DNA of 64,000 nt from Streptomyces aureoverticillatus (GTDB lineage: Bacteria; Actinomycetota; Actinomycetes; Streptomycetales; Streptomycetaceae), in assembly GCF_014649395.1 (NCBI RefSeq), contig NZ_BMSY01000007.1:310001-374000 (forward strand), written 5' to 3'. Below, in pieces: positions 55,054 through 63,497 of this stretch. Below the pieces are notes generated by a model. That model did not search any database and had not been told where the DNA came from. It was given only the letters and a program-made list of their open reading frames with translations. Position 1 is the stretch's first letter, and each line of letters begins with the position of its first letter. A program made the position numbers and the translations under genes.

Positions 55054-56141
55054 GCGAGGCAGTGACCCGTATCCACGTCGGCGGCACGGCGGGCACCGAG
55101 CCGTACGAGGTGCTCGTCGGACGGCAGCTGCTCGGTGAGCTCGGCGCCCTGATCGGCGACGCCGCCAAGCGGGTCGCCGTCATCCACCCCGAGGCGCTTG
55201 CCGAGACCGGTGACGCGCTGCGCCAGGACCTGGCCGACCAGGGCTACGAGGCCGTGGCCGTGCAGGTGCCCAACGCGGAGGAGGCCAAGACCGCCGAGGT
55301 GGCCGCGTACTGCTGGAAGGCGCTCGGGCAGTCCGGGTTCACGCGCACCGACGTGATCGTGGGCGTCGGCGGCGGTGCCACCACCGACCTGGCCGGATTC
55401 GTGGCGGCGACCTGGCTGCGCGGGGTGCGGTGGATCGCCGTGCCGACGACCGTGCTCGGCATGGTGGACGCGGCGGTCGGCGGCAAGACCGGCATCAACA
55501 CCGCCGAGGGCAAGAACCTGGTGGGCTCCTTCCACCCGCCCGCGGGCGTGCTGTGCGACCTGGCGGCGCTGGACTCGCTGCCGGTGCACGACTACGTCTC
55601 CGGGCTCGCCGAGATCATCAAGGCGGGCTTCATCGCCGATCCGGCCATCCTCGACCTGATCGAGGCCGACCCGGAGGCGGCCCGCACGCCCGCGGGGCCG
55701 CACACCGCGGAGCTCATCGAGCGCTCCATCAAGGTCAAGGCCGAGGTCGTCTCCGGCGACCTGAAGGAGTCGGGCCTGCGCGAGATCCTCAACTACGGCC
55801 ACACGCTCGCGCACGCCATCGAGAAGAACGAGCGCTACAAGTGGCGGCACGGCGCGGCCGTCGCTGTCGGTATGCACTTCGCGGCCGAACTCGGCCGCCT
55901 GGCGGGGCGGTTGGACGACGCGACGGCCGACCGGCACCGCACCGTCCTCGAAGCCGTCGGGCTGCCGCTGAGCTACCGCTACGACCAGTGGCCCAAGCTC
56001 CTGGAGACCATGAAGGTCGACAAGAAGTCCCGCGGTGACCTGCTGCGCTTCATCGTCCTCGACGGTCTCGCCAAGCCGACCGTCCTGGAGGGCCCGGACC
56101 CGGCGGTGCTGCTCGCCGCGTACGGAGAAGTCGCCGAGTGA
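55050..56141 (+). CDS. aroB: 3-dehydroquinate synthase
   Basis: 363 residues. NAD-binding GVGGGATTDLAGFVAATWLRG, PTTVLGMVDAAVGGKTGIN, and metal ligands in YVSGLAEIIKAGFI, NYGHTLAHAIEK and RHGAAVAVGM. It makes 3-dehydroquinate from DAHP. ATG with aaggaag about 5 nt upstream, inside the aroK end. A terminator follows at 56147-56172. Confidence 0.97.
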   Translation: MSEAVTRIHVGGTAGTEPYEVLVGRQLLGELGALIGDAAKRVAVIHPEALAETGDALRQDLADQGYEAVAVQVPNAEEAKTAEVAAYCWKALGQSGFTRTDVIVGVGGGATTDLAGFVAATWLRGVRWIAVPTTVLGMVDAAVGGKTGINTAEGKNLVGSFHPPAGVLCDLAALDSLPVHDYVSGLAEIIKAGFIADPAILDLIEADPEAARTPAGPHTAELIERSIKVKAEVVSGDLKESGLREILNYGHTLAHAIEKNERYKWRHGAAVAVGMHFAAELGRLAGRLDDATADRHRTVLEAVGLPLSYRYDQWPKLLETMKVDKKSRGDLLRFIVLDGLAKPTVLEGPDPAVLLAAYGEVAE

Positions 56142-56146
56142 CCGTC

Positions 56147-56172
56147 CGGTCCGCCCCGTTACGGGCGGACCG
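56147..56172 (+). terminator. Terminator after aroB
   Basis: A perfect 10-bp stem cggtccgccc/gggcggaccg with loop cgttac starts 6 nt after the aroB stop. A second, shorter hairpin (ccggccg/cggccgg) lies at 56201-56226. Confidence 0.65.
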
Positions 56173-56300
56173 AACAAGCCACGGGCACTTCGTGACCGCC
56201 CCGGCCGTTCACACAACGTCGGCCGGGGACGGTACCGTTCGGTAAGGGTGGCTCCGGCCGCCGCCCGCACCAGCAGTCGCACGAGACGGAGTGGCACCGG

Positions 56301-57245
56301 ATGCAGCACGCAGTGGGGTCTCCGCTGCCGCCGCCCCCTCAGCCGGGGCACGGACCGGCCACCGCCTGGTCCCCGGCCGCACACCACCCGAACTCCCCGC
56401 CCGCGGGCCCCAGTCCGGCTGCCCCGCACCCGTTCATGCCGGGGCCCGCGCCCGCCCCCGGGGCACCCCACGCGCACGGCGCCCCGCCCGCGCCGGGCGC
56501 GCCTCCGCACGCCGCTGCGGGCGTCACGCACGCCCAGGTCGCCCCCGGCCCGGCCCCGGGCCCCTCCGCCCACGCGCCCGTCGCCGCCCCGCCGGCCCGT
56601 GACACCACCGGGCACATCCAGCTCCCGCCCGGCGGCCCCGTCGCGATGCCGAGCCCGCCGCCCGGCACGGCCCGCGCGGACACGGGCGCCACCACGCTGG
56701 CCGTGCTGCTCATCGGCCCCGCGGGCGCGGGCAAGACCAGCGTCGCCAAGTTCTGGGCCGAGCACCGGCGCGTCCCGACGGCGCACATCAGCCTCGACGA
56801 CGTACGCGAATGGGTGCGCTCGGGCTTCGCCGACCCCCAGTCGGGCTGGAACGACAACTCCGAGGCGCAGTACCGCCTGGCCCGCCGCACCTGCGGCTTC
56901 GCCGCGCGGAACTTCCTCGCCAACGGCATCTCCTGCATCCTCGACGACGCCGTGTTCCCGGACCGCCCGGTCGTCGGCCTCGGTGGCTGGAAGCGGCACG
57001 TGGGGCCGGGCCTGCTGCCCGTCGTCCTGCTCCCCGGCCTGGAGATCGTCCTGGAGCGCAACGCCCAGCGCAGCGGCAACCGCCGCCTCACGGACGAGGA
57101 AGTGGCCCGCATCCACGGCCGCATGGCCGGTTGGTACGGCTCGGGCCTGCCCATCATCGACAACTCCCAGCTGGACGTCCCCGCCACGGCCGCCCTCCTG
57201 GACGACGTCCTGGCCCGCGCGATCGCGAGCCCGCCGAAGTGGTAA
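56301..57245 (+). CDS. P-loop kinase-like protein with Pro/Ala-rich N-terminus
   Basis: 314 residues. Residues 1-130 are Pro/Ala/His/Gly-rich and probably disordered. The C-terminal domain has Walker A LLIGPAGAGKTS (about 136-147), AHISLDDVREWVR, and NRRLTDEEVARIHGRMAGW, resembling small-molecule or zeta-type P-loop kinases. The aro operon ends just upstream, so it is not simply an aro enzyme. The ATG follows a ggag at about 9 nt. Substrate unknown. Confidence 0.75.
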   Translation: MQHAVGSPLPPPPQPGHGPATAWSPAAHHPNSPPAGPSPAAPHPFMPGPAPAPGAPHAHGAPPAPGAPPHAAAGVTHAQVAPGPAPGPSAHAPVAAPPARDTTGHIQLPPGGPVAMPSPPPGTARADTGATTLAVLLIGPAGAGKTSVAKFWAEHRRVPTAHISLDDVREWVRSGFADPQSGWNDNSEAQYRLARRTCGFAARNFLANGISCILDDAVFPDRPVVGLGGWKRHVGPGLLPVVLLPGLEIVLERNAQRSGNRRLTDEEVARIHGRMAGWYGSGLPIIDNSQLDVPATAALLDDVLARAIASPPKW

Positions 57246-57294
57246 TTCCCCCACCCCGTACGGGCTCATTTTCCTGCGGGCCGGTGGGGGCTGG

Positions 57295-57326
57295 TCGCGC
57301 AGTTCCCCGCGCCCCTTCGGGGCGCG
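57295..57326. repeat. Dispersed 32-bp intergenic palindromic element, copy B
   Basis: Same element as 26699-26730 with a single change in the loop (ttc instead of ttt). It lies after the P-loop kinase gene and may act as its terminator (gcgcccc/ggggcgc). Confidence 0.75.
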
Positions 57327-57398
57327 CCCGGCGCGCGGCCGCCCCCGTCCGGACGCGCTGAACCGGCCGCGCGGCCGGACGCCTCATAGGCTCGCCCC

Positions 57399-58505
57399 AT
57401 GTCAGAGGTGTACGCCGCGCGCAGGGAGCGGCTCAGGGAGCGCTGTGCGGGCGGCGGGAGTGCCGCCGCGCTCGTGTCGCGGCCCGCCAATGTGCGCTAT
57501 CTCGCGGGCGCGGCGCCCAGCGGTGCCGTACTCCTGCTGGGCAGGACCGAGGACGTGCTGATGTGCGCCCGGCCACCGGGGGAGGAACCCGGTGCGGAGC
57601 GGCCCGACGAGGCGCTGCGTACGCACGTCCTGGAGACGACCGGCGGCGACCCGGCCGTCGCGGGGGCGGGGCAGGCGGCGGCGCAGGGGGCCGAGACGCT
57701 GGCCGTCGAGGAGCACCATCTGACCGTCGCCCGGCACCACGCGCTGGCCTCCGTGGCGCCCACGCTGCGCCTGACCGACCTGGCCCGCGGCGTGGAGCAG
57801 TTGCGGCTCGTCAAGGACGAGGAGGAGATCTCCTGCCTGCGGATCGCCGCCGAGATCGCCGACCAGGCACTCGGGGAGCTCCTCGAGTCGATCCTGGTGG
57901 GGCGCACGGAGCGGCATCTCGCGCTGGAGCTGGAGCGCCGCCTGGTCGATCACGGCGCCGACGGCCCGGCCTTCGCCACGTCCGTCGCCACCGGTCCGAA
58001 CTCGGGCCGGGGCGGGCACCGCCCCACCGACCGACGGGTCGAGGAGGGCGATTTCCTCTCCGTGTGCCTGGGCGCCTGCTACCGCGGCTACCGCAGCGAG
58101 ATCGGCCGCACATTCGTCATCGGCACCTCGCCCGCGGACTGGCAGATCGAGCTGTACGACCTCGTCTTCGCCGCTCAGCGGGCCGGCCGCGAGGCCCTGA
58201 CACCGGGCGCCGCCTACCGCGACGTGGACCGCGCGGCACGTCACGTACTCGACGCCGCGGGCTACGCGGACGGCCTCGCTCCGCTCACCGGACACGGTGT
58301 CGGGCTCGAAATCGACGAGGACCCGCAGTTGGCGCCCGCGGCCATGGGTAAACTGGACGCTTGCGTGCCGGTCACCGTCGAACCGGGGGTCCACCTCCCG
58401 GGCCGGGGCGGGGTCCGGATCGATGACACGCTCGTCGTCCGCTGCGAAGCGGACGGCGGACCCGAGCTACTCACCATTACGACCAAGGAGCTGCTCGCGC
58501 TCTAG
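57399..58505 (+). CDS. M24 (aminopeptidase P/prolidase) family protein with altered metal ligands
   Basis: 368 residues: an N-terminal creatinase-like domain (1-125) and a pita-bread M24 domain. The five metal ligands of prolidases (D, D, H, E, E) appear here as Cys223 (SVCLGA), Glu234 (RSEIGRTF), His299 (TGHGVG), Glu328 (TVEPGV) and Asp342 (VRIDDT); the second histidine of the active site is Asp306. It may therefore not be a dimetal peptidase. The ATG is 6 nt after TAGGCT (57387-57392), a leaderless pattern. It is upstream of efp, as usual in actinobacteria. Confidence 0.85.
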   Translation: MSEVYAARRERLRERCAGGGSAAALVSRPANVRYLAGAAPSGAVLLLGRTEDVLMCARPPGEEPGAERPDEALRTHVLETTGGDPAVAGAGQAAAQGAETLAVEEHHLTVARHHALASVAPTLRLTDLARGVEQLRLVKDEEEISCLRIAAEIADQALGELLESILVGRTERHLALELERRLVDHGADGPAFATSVATGPNSGRGGHRPTDRRVEEGDFLSVCLGACYRGYRSEIGRTFVIGTSPADWQIELYDLVFAAQRAGREALTPGAAYRDVDRAARHVLDAAGYADGLAPLTGHGVGLEIDEDPQLAPAAMGKLDACVPVTVEPGVHLPGRGGVRIDDTLVVRCEADGGPELLTITTKELLAL

Positions 58506-58551
58506 CGCGTGCGCCGGGGTCGTCCACGTCAGTCCAGGAGATTCCGCAACC

Positions 58552-59118
58552 GTGGCTTCCACGAACGACCTCAAGAACGGCATGGTGCTCAAGCTCGAAG
58601 GCGGCCAGCTCTGGTCCGTCGTCGAGTTCCAGCACGTCAAGCCCGGCAAGGGCCCGGCCTTCGTGCGCACCAAGCTCAAGAACGTGCTCTCCGGCAAGGT
58701 CGTCGACAAGACCTTCAACGCCGGCGTCAAGGTCGACACGGCCACCGTCGACAAGCGCGACATGCAGTTCTCCTACATGGACGGCGACTACTTCGTCTTC
58801 ATGGACATGGAGACCTACGACCAGCTCCACATCGACCGCAAGGCCGTCGGCGACGCCGCGAACTTCCTGGTCGAGGGCTTCACCGCCACCGTCGCGCAGC
58901 ACGAGGGCGAGGTCCTCTTCGTCGAGCTGCCCGCCGCCGTCGAGCTGACCATCCAGGAGACCGAGCCGGGCGTCCAGGGCGACCGCTCCACGGGCGGCAC
59001 CAAGCCCGCCACGCTGGAGACCGGCCACCAGATCCAGGTCCCGCTCTTCATCACCACCGGCGAGAAGATCAAGGTCGACACCCGCACCAGCGACTACCTC
59101 GGCCGGGTGAACAGCTAA
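58552..59118 (+). CDS. efp: Translation elongation factor P
   Basis: 188 residues, three beta-barrel domains. The tip loop reads KPGKGPAF with Lys33, the position that is modified in many bacteria; no modification gene is in this window. EF-P helps ribosomes past polyproline stretches, relevant in a genome with many Pro-rich proteins such as several here. GTG start with aggag 10 nt upstream. nusB follows after 2 bp. Confidence 0.97.
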   Translation: MASTNDLKNGMVLKLEGGQLWSVVEFQHVKPGKGPAFVRTKLKNVLSGKVVDKTFNAGVKVDTATVDKRDMQFSYMDGDYFVFMDMETYDQLHIDRKAVGDAANFLVEGFTATVAQHEGEVLFVELPAAVELTIQETEPGVQGDRSTGGTKPATLETGHQIQVPLFITTGEKIKVDTRTSDYLGRVNS

Positions 59119-59120
59119 CC

Positions 59121-59552
59121 GTGGCCGCCCGTAACACGGCCCGCAAGCGCGCCTTCCAGATCCTTTTCGAGGCCGACCAGCGTGGCGTCGACGTCCTGAC
59201 CGTCCTGGCGGACTGGGTACGCCACTCGCGGACCGACACCCGGCAGCCGCCGGTGAGCGAGTACACGATGGAGCTCGTCGAGGGGTACGAGAAGCACGCT
59301 CCCCGCATCGACGAGCTGATCTCGCAGTACGCCGTCGGATGGACGCTCGACCGGATGCCCGTCGTCGACCGGAACATTCTGCGGCTCGGCGCGTACGAAC
59401 TCGTCTGGGTCGACGGCACGCCCGACGCGGTGGTTCTGGACGAGGCCGTCCAGCTCGCCAAGGAATTCTCCACGGACGAGTCGCCGGCCTTCGTCAATGG
59501 CCTGCTCGGCCGGTTCAAGGACCTGAAGCCGAGTCTTCGCCGAGGAGAGTAG
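59121..59552 (+). CDS. nusB: Transcription antitermination factor NusB
   Basis: 143 residues, all helical. ARNTARKRAFQILFEADQRG and VPTVVLDEAVQLAKEFSTDESPAFVNGLLG-like end (PAFVNGLLGRF) are family marks. With NusE it binds boxA in rRNA leaders. GTG start 2 bp after efp. Strong terminator at 59597-59636. Confidence 0.96.
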   Translation: MAARNTARKRAFQILFEADQRGVDVLTVLADWVRHSRTDTRQPPVSEYTMELVEGYEKHAPRIDELISQYAVGWTLDRMPVVDRNILRLGAYELVWVDGTPDAVVLDEAVQLAKEFSTDESPAFVNGLLGRFKDLKPSLRRGE

Positions 59553-59596
59553 GCGTTCTCGCCGAGGAGAGCAGGCGTCCGCCGGACTTTTCCGTT

Positions 59597-59640
59597 CCTG
59601 GAGGGCCCACAGCCGTTTGGCTGTGGGCCCTCCAGGGTTT
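59597..59640 (+). terminator. Terminator after efp-nusB
   Basis: A perfect 18-bp stem (cctggagggcccacagcc and its complement) with loop gttt, followed by gtttt. Confidence 0.88.
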
Positions 59641-59697
59641 TGTCCTCCAGAGTTTTGCCCTCCGGCCCTCCAGGGTTTTCCGCACCCGCGCAAAAGA

Positions 59698-59741
59698 CCG
59701 CCGGGGTGGCCGGAACACAATGGTTCCGGCCACCCCGGCGG
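59698..59741. terminator. Terminator serving bldD (and backing nusB)
   Basis: A perfect 19-bp stem (ccgccggggtggccggaac and its complement) with a 6-nt loop. On the minus strand it lies just after the bldD stop. Confidence 0.8.
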
Positions 59742-59773
59742 CACGTTTCTGCTCAAGTCTCCCTTGGGAGGAT

Positions 59774-60274
59774 TCAGACCTCTTCGTGGGCCACGGCGCG
59801 GCGCGCGTCCGCGTCCAGGACGCCCCAGCTGATCAGCTGCTCGGTGAGCACCGAGGGCGACTGGTCGTAGATGACGGCGAGGGTGCGCAGGTCGTCCTGG
59901 CGGATGGAGAGCACCTTGCCGTTGTAGTCGCCGCGCTGCGACTGGATCGTCGCGGCATAGCGCTGCAAGGGGCCCGCCTTCTCGGCCGGGACGTGGGCGA
60001 GCCGCTCCAGGTCGAGGACCAGCTTGGGCGGGGGCTCGGCGGCACCGCCGGGCGGCGTGCCCGGAAGGAGTTCCTGCACCGGAACGCCGTAGAAATCCGC
60101 CAGCTCGGCGAGGCGCTGCACGGTCACGGCACGGTCGCCGCGCTCGTACGACCCCACCACGACCGCCTTCCAGCGACCCTGGGACTTCTCCTCGACGCCG
60201 TGGAGGGAAAGGCCCTGCTGGGTGCGGATGGCGCGGAGCTTGGCCCCGAGCTGTTTGGCGTATTCGCTGGACAT
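59774..60274 (-). CDS. bldD: Developmental regulator BldD
   Basis: 166 residues. The N-terminal helix-turn-helix (about 1-70, MSSEYAKQLGAKLRAIRTQQ) is joined to a C-terminal domain that carries the exact c-di-GMP motif RxD-x8-RxxD: Arg114-Asp116 and Arg125-Asp128. Tetrameric c-di-GMP makes BldD dimerise and repress many sporulation genes during vegetative growth. ATG 60274 gives the known N-terminus. Its promoter (60335-60364) overlaps a BldD box at 60321-60331, in line with known autorepression. Divergent from pyrR. Confidence 0.97.
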   Translation of the reverse strand: MSSEYAKQLGAKLRAIRTQQGLSLHGVEEKSQGRWKAVVVGSYERGDRAVTVQRLAELADFYGVPVQELLPGTPPGGAAEPPPKLVLDLERLAHVPAEKAGPLQRYAATIQSQRGDYNGKVLSIRQDDLRTLAVIYDQSPSVLTEQLISWGVLDADARRAVAHEEV

Positions 60275-60320
60275 ATAGCTCCCCGGACGCTGTGACAACG
60301 TGCGGCTCCGCCGCGCGGCT

Positions 60321-60331
60321 GGTGACTCACT
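60321..60331 (-). promoter_or_regulatory. BldD operator (autoregulation)
   Basis: On the minus strand agtgagtcacc matches the BldD consensus AGTGA-n-TCACC. It lies at the predicted transcription start of bldD, about 50 nt before the ATG. Confidence 0.75.
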
Positions 60332-60334
60332 GTG

Positions 60335-60364
60335 AGGTTACGCAGCGTTACTTGGCCGCGTCAA
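60335..60364 (-). promoter_or_regulatory. bldD promoter
   Basis: TTGACG (60359-60364) and TAACCT (60335-60340) on the minus strand are 18 bp apart. The start would be near 60328, inside the BldD box. Confidence 0.65.
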
Positions 60365-60464
60365 GCCGAATGAGTCCGAGGGCCTCTTCCGTGGGGGTGG
60401 TGACGGCGCGCGTTGCCGTTGCTGGTACCGTGAAAGACGCTGCTGACGCAGTTGGCGCAATTTA

Positions 60465-60506
60465 GACGTCCTTTAAAGTCCGTCCCGTGAGGCGGAGAAG
60501 GAGGTC
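60465..60506 (+). promoter_or_regulatory. PyrR-binding hairpin sequestering the pyrR ribosome site
   Basis: The arms gacgtcctt and aaggaggtc pair at 8 of 9 positions and enclose gtccgtcccgtgaggcgg, which matches the PyrR-binding loop (UCC...GUGAGG). The right arm is the pyrR Shine-Dalgarno (aaggagg, 60498-60504). PyrR bound to UMP would hold the hairpin and block translation, as described for mycobacteria. Confidence 0.75.
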
Positions 60507-60514
60507 CGTTTTTC

Positions 60515-61090
60515 ATGGACTCGCAAGACTCCGGTGTCGCCCGGCCCGTTCTCGAAGGCCCGGACATCGCACGGGTGTTGACCCGTATCGCCCACGAAAT
60601 CGTCGAGCGCGCCAAGGGCGCGGAGGACGTGGTCCTGCTCGGCATTCCCACCCGTGGTGTCTTCCTCGGCCGGCGGCTCGCCGCGAAGCTCGAGGAGATC
60701 ACCGGCCGCAAGATCCCGGTCGGCTCCCTCGACATCACGATGTACCGCGACGACCTGCGCATGCACCCGCCGCGCGCGCTCGCCCGCACCGACATCCCCG
60801 GTGACGGCATCGACGGCCGGCTGGTCGTCCTCGTCGACGACGTGCTCTTCTCCGGCCGCACCATCCGCGCCGCCCTCGACGCCCTGAACGACATCGGCCG
60901 CCCGCGCGCGGTGCAGCTCGCCGTCCTCGTCGACCGCGGCCACCGAGAACTGCCCATCCGCGCCGACTACGTCGGCAAGAACCTCCCGACGTCGCTGCGG
61001 GAGACGGTCAAGGTCCAGCTCGCCGAGGAGGACGGCCGCGACGCCGTGCTGCTCGGTGCCAAGCCGACCGCTCCGGCCGGCGAGCGCTAG
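60515..61090 (+). CDS. pyrR: Bifunctional pyr regulator/uracil phosphoribosyltransferase PyrR
   Basis: 191 residues. PRPP motif RLVVLVDDVLFSGRTIRAAL and GIPTRGVFLGRRLA are conserved. It senses UMP and binds pyr mRNA, and may salvage uracil. ATG with a sequestered aaggagg. It opens the pyrimidine operon; pyrB follows after 138 bp. Confidence 0.96.
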   Translation: MDSQDSGVARPVLEGPDIARVLTRIAHEIVERAKGAEDVVLLGIPTRGVFLGRRLAAKLEEITGRKIPVGSLDITMYRDDLRMHPPRALARTDIPGDGIDGRLVVLVDDVLFSGRTIRAALDALNDIGRPRAVQLAVLVDRGHRELPIRADYVGKNLPTSLRETVKVQLAEEDGRDAVLLGAKPTAPAGER

Positions 61091-61228
61091 CTCCTTCCCG
61101 TACGGGCCGGTCCCTCCGGGGTCCGTCGTCCGTGCGCGAGCCGACGCGCGCCCGCATGCCGGCCGTGCCCCCGGGGACACTCCCGTCCGGGTACCCGCAC
61201 ACCTGAATTCCCTTACGGAGCCCACCAG

Positions 61229-62206
61229 ATGATGCGACACCTCATCTCGGCCGCCGACCTCACCCGCGACGACGCCGTTCTCATCCTCGACACCGCGGAG
61301 GAGATGGCACGCGTCGCCGACCGGCCGATCAAGAAGCTGCCCGCACTGCGCGGCCGCACCGTGGTCAACCTCTTCTTCGAGGACTCGACCCGGACCCGGA
61401 TCTCCTTCGAGGCCGCCGAGAAGCGCCTCTCCGCCGACGTCATCAACTTCGCCGCCAAGGGATCGTCGGTCTCCAAGGGCGAGTCCCTCAAGGACACCGC
61501 CCAGACCCTGGAGGCCATGGGCGTCGACGCCGTCGTCATCCGCCACGGGGCCTCCGGCGCGCCCTACCGCCTGGCGACCTCCGGCTGGATCGACGCCAGC
61601 GTCATCAACGCCGGTGACGGCACCCACCAGCACCCCACCCAGGCCCTGCTCGACGCCTTCACCATGCGGCGCCGCCTGGTCGGCCGGGACGCCGGGCTCG
61701 GCCAGGACCTGGCCGGCAAGAACGTCACGATCGTCGGGGACATCCTGCACAGCCGGGTCGCCCGCTCCAACGTGGACCTGCTGCACACGCTCGGCGCCGA
61801 GGTCACCCTCGTGGCGCCGCCCACCCTGGTGCCGGTGGGCGTCGAGCACTGGCCGTGCGAGGTGTCGTACGACCTCGACCGGGTGCTGCCCAAGTCCGAT
61901 GCCGTGATGATGCTGCGGGTGCAGCGCGAGCGCATGAACGCCGCGTTCTTCCCCACCGAGCGCGAGTACTCCCGGCGCTACGGCCTCGACGGCGACCGCA
62001 TGGCGAAGATGCCCGAGCACGCCGTCGTGATGCACCCCGGACCGATGGTCCGCGGCATGGAGATCACCGCCGAGGTCGCCGACTCCGACCGCTGCACGGT
62101 CGTCGAGCAGGTCGCCAACGGCGTCTCCATCCGCATGGCCGTCCTCTACCTGCTTCTGGGCGGAAACGAGCCCGCCGTCACCCACTCTCGTACCGAGGAG
62201 AAGTAA
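61229..62206 (+). CDS. pyrB: Aspartate carbamoyltransferase catalytic subunit
   Basis: 325 residues. Carbamoyl-phosphate motif FFEDSTRTRISFE, the SKGESLKDT loop, HPTQALLD and HPGPMVRG are present. It condenses carbamoyl phosphate with aspartate. No regulatory pyrI is present, as usual outside enterobacteria. ATG with acggag upstream. pyrC starts 4 bp after its stop. Confidence 0.97.
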   Translation: MMRHLISAADLTRDDAVLILDTAEEMARVADRPIKKLPALRGRTVVNLFFEDSTRTRISFEAAEKRLSADVINFAAKGSSVSKGESLKDTAQTLEAMGVDAVVIRHGASGAPYRLATSGWIDASVINAGDGTHQHPTQALLDAFTMRRRLVGRDAGLGQDLAGKNVTIVGDILHSRVARSNVDLLHTLGAEVTLVAPPTLVPVGVEHWPCEVSYDLDRVLPKSDAVMMLRVQRERMNAAFFPTEREYSRRYGLDGDRMAKMPEHAVVMHPGPMVRGMEITAEVADSDRCTVVEQVANGVSIRMAVLYLLLGGNEPAVTHSRTEEK

Positions 62207-62210
62207 GACC

Positions 62211-63497
62211 ATGAGCAAGATCCTTATCCGTGGTGCGAAGGTGCTCGGCGGCGAGGCGCAGGACGTGCTCGTCGACGGCGAGACCATCGCCGAGGTCGGC
62301 TCCGGACTCGGCGCCGAGGGCGCCACCGTCGTCGAGGCCGACGGCCGGATCCTGCTGCCGGGCCTGGTGGACCTGCACACCCATCTGCGCGAGCCCGGCC
62401 GTGAGGACTCCGAGACCGTCCTCACCGGCACCCGGGCGGCCGCGAGCGGTGGCTTCACCTCCGTGTTCGCGATGGCCAACACCTTCCCCGTCGCCGACAC
62501 CGCGGGCGTCGTCGAGCAGGTCTGGCGGCTCGGCAAGGAGTCCGGCTACTGCGACGTGCAGCCGATCGGCGCCGTCACCGTCGGCCTGGAGGGCAAGAAG
62601 CTCGCCGAGCTGGGCGCCATGCACGAGTCGGCGGCCGGGGTCACGGTCTTCTCCGACGACGGCAAGTGCGTCGACGACGCCGTGATCATGCGGCGCGCCC
62701 TGGAGTACGTGAAGGCGTTCGGCGGCGTCGTCGCGCAGCACGCCCAGGAGCCGCGGCTCACCGAGGGCGCCCAGATGAACGAGGGCGTCGTCTCGGCGGA
62801 GCTCGGGCTCGGCGGCTGGCCCGCGGTCGCCGAGGAGTCGATCATCGCCCGGGACGTCCTGCTCGCCGAGCACGTCGGTTCGCGGGTGCACATCTGCCAT
62901 CTGTCGACCGCGGGCTCCGTGGAGATCGTGCGCTGGGCCAAGTCGCGCGGCATCGACGTCACCGCCGAGGTCACGCCGCACCACCTGCTCCTCACCGACG
63001 AGCTCGTACGGACGTACAACCCCGTCTACAAGGTCAACCCGCCGCTGCGCACCGAGCGCGACGTCATGGCGCTGCGTGAGGCCCTGGCCGACGGCACCAT
63101 CGACATCGTCGCCACCGACCACGCCCCGCACCCGCACGAGGACAAGGACTGCGAGTGGGGTGCGGCCGCCATGGGCATGGTCGGCCTGGAGACCGCCCTG
63201 TCCGTGGTGCAGCACACGATGGTCGACACCGGCCTGCTCACCTGGGCGGGCGTCGCCGAGCGCATGTCGCACACGCCCGCGCGGATCGGCCGGGCCACGG
63301 GCCACGGCCGCCCCGTCTCGGCGGGCGAGCCGGCGAACCTCACCCTCGTCGATCCGGCATACCGTGGTGCCGTGGACCCCGCGGGATTCGCCTCCCGCAG
63401 CCGCAACACCCCCTACGAGGGCCGTGAGCTGCCGGGACGCGTCACGCACACGTGGCTGCGGGGCCGGGCCACGCTCGTCGACGGGAAGCTCCAGTGA
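62211..63497 (+). CDS. pyrC: Dihydroorotase
   Basis: 428 residues, class I amidohydrolase. Metal site DLHTHLREPGRED, further ligands in VAQHAQEP, VHICHLSTAG and ATDHAPHPHEDK. It closes N-carbamoyl-aspartate to dihydroorotate. ATG with gaggagaa 6-8 nt upstream. Its stop overlaps the next gene's GTG. Confidence 0.97.
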   Translation: MSKILIRGAKVLGGEAQDVLVDGETIAEVGSGLGAEGATVVEADGRILLPGLVDLHTHLREPGREDSETVLTGTRAAASGGFTSVFAMANTFPVADTAGVVEQVWRLGKESGYCDVQPIGAVTVGLEGKKLAELGAMHESAAGVTVFSDDGKCVDDAVIMRRALEYVKAFGGVVAQHAQEPRLTEGAQMNEGVVSAELGLGGWPAVAEESIIARDVLLAEHVGSRVHICHLSTAGSVEIVRWAKSRGIDVTAEVTPHHLLLTDELVRTYNPVYKVNPPLRTERDVMALREALADGTIDIVATDHAPHPHEDKDCEWGAAAMGMVGLETALSVVQHTMVDTGLLTWAGVAERMSHTPARIGRATGHGRPVSAGEPANLTLVDPAYRGAVDPAGFASRSRNTPYEGRELPGRVTHTWLRGRATLVDGKLQ

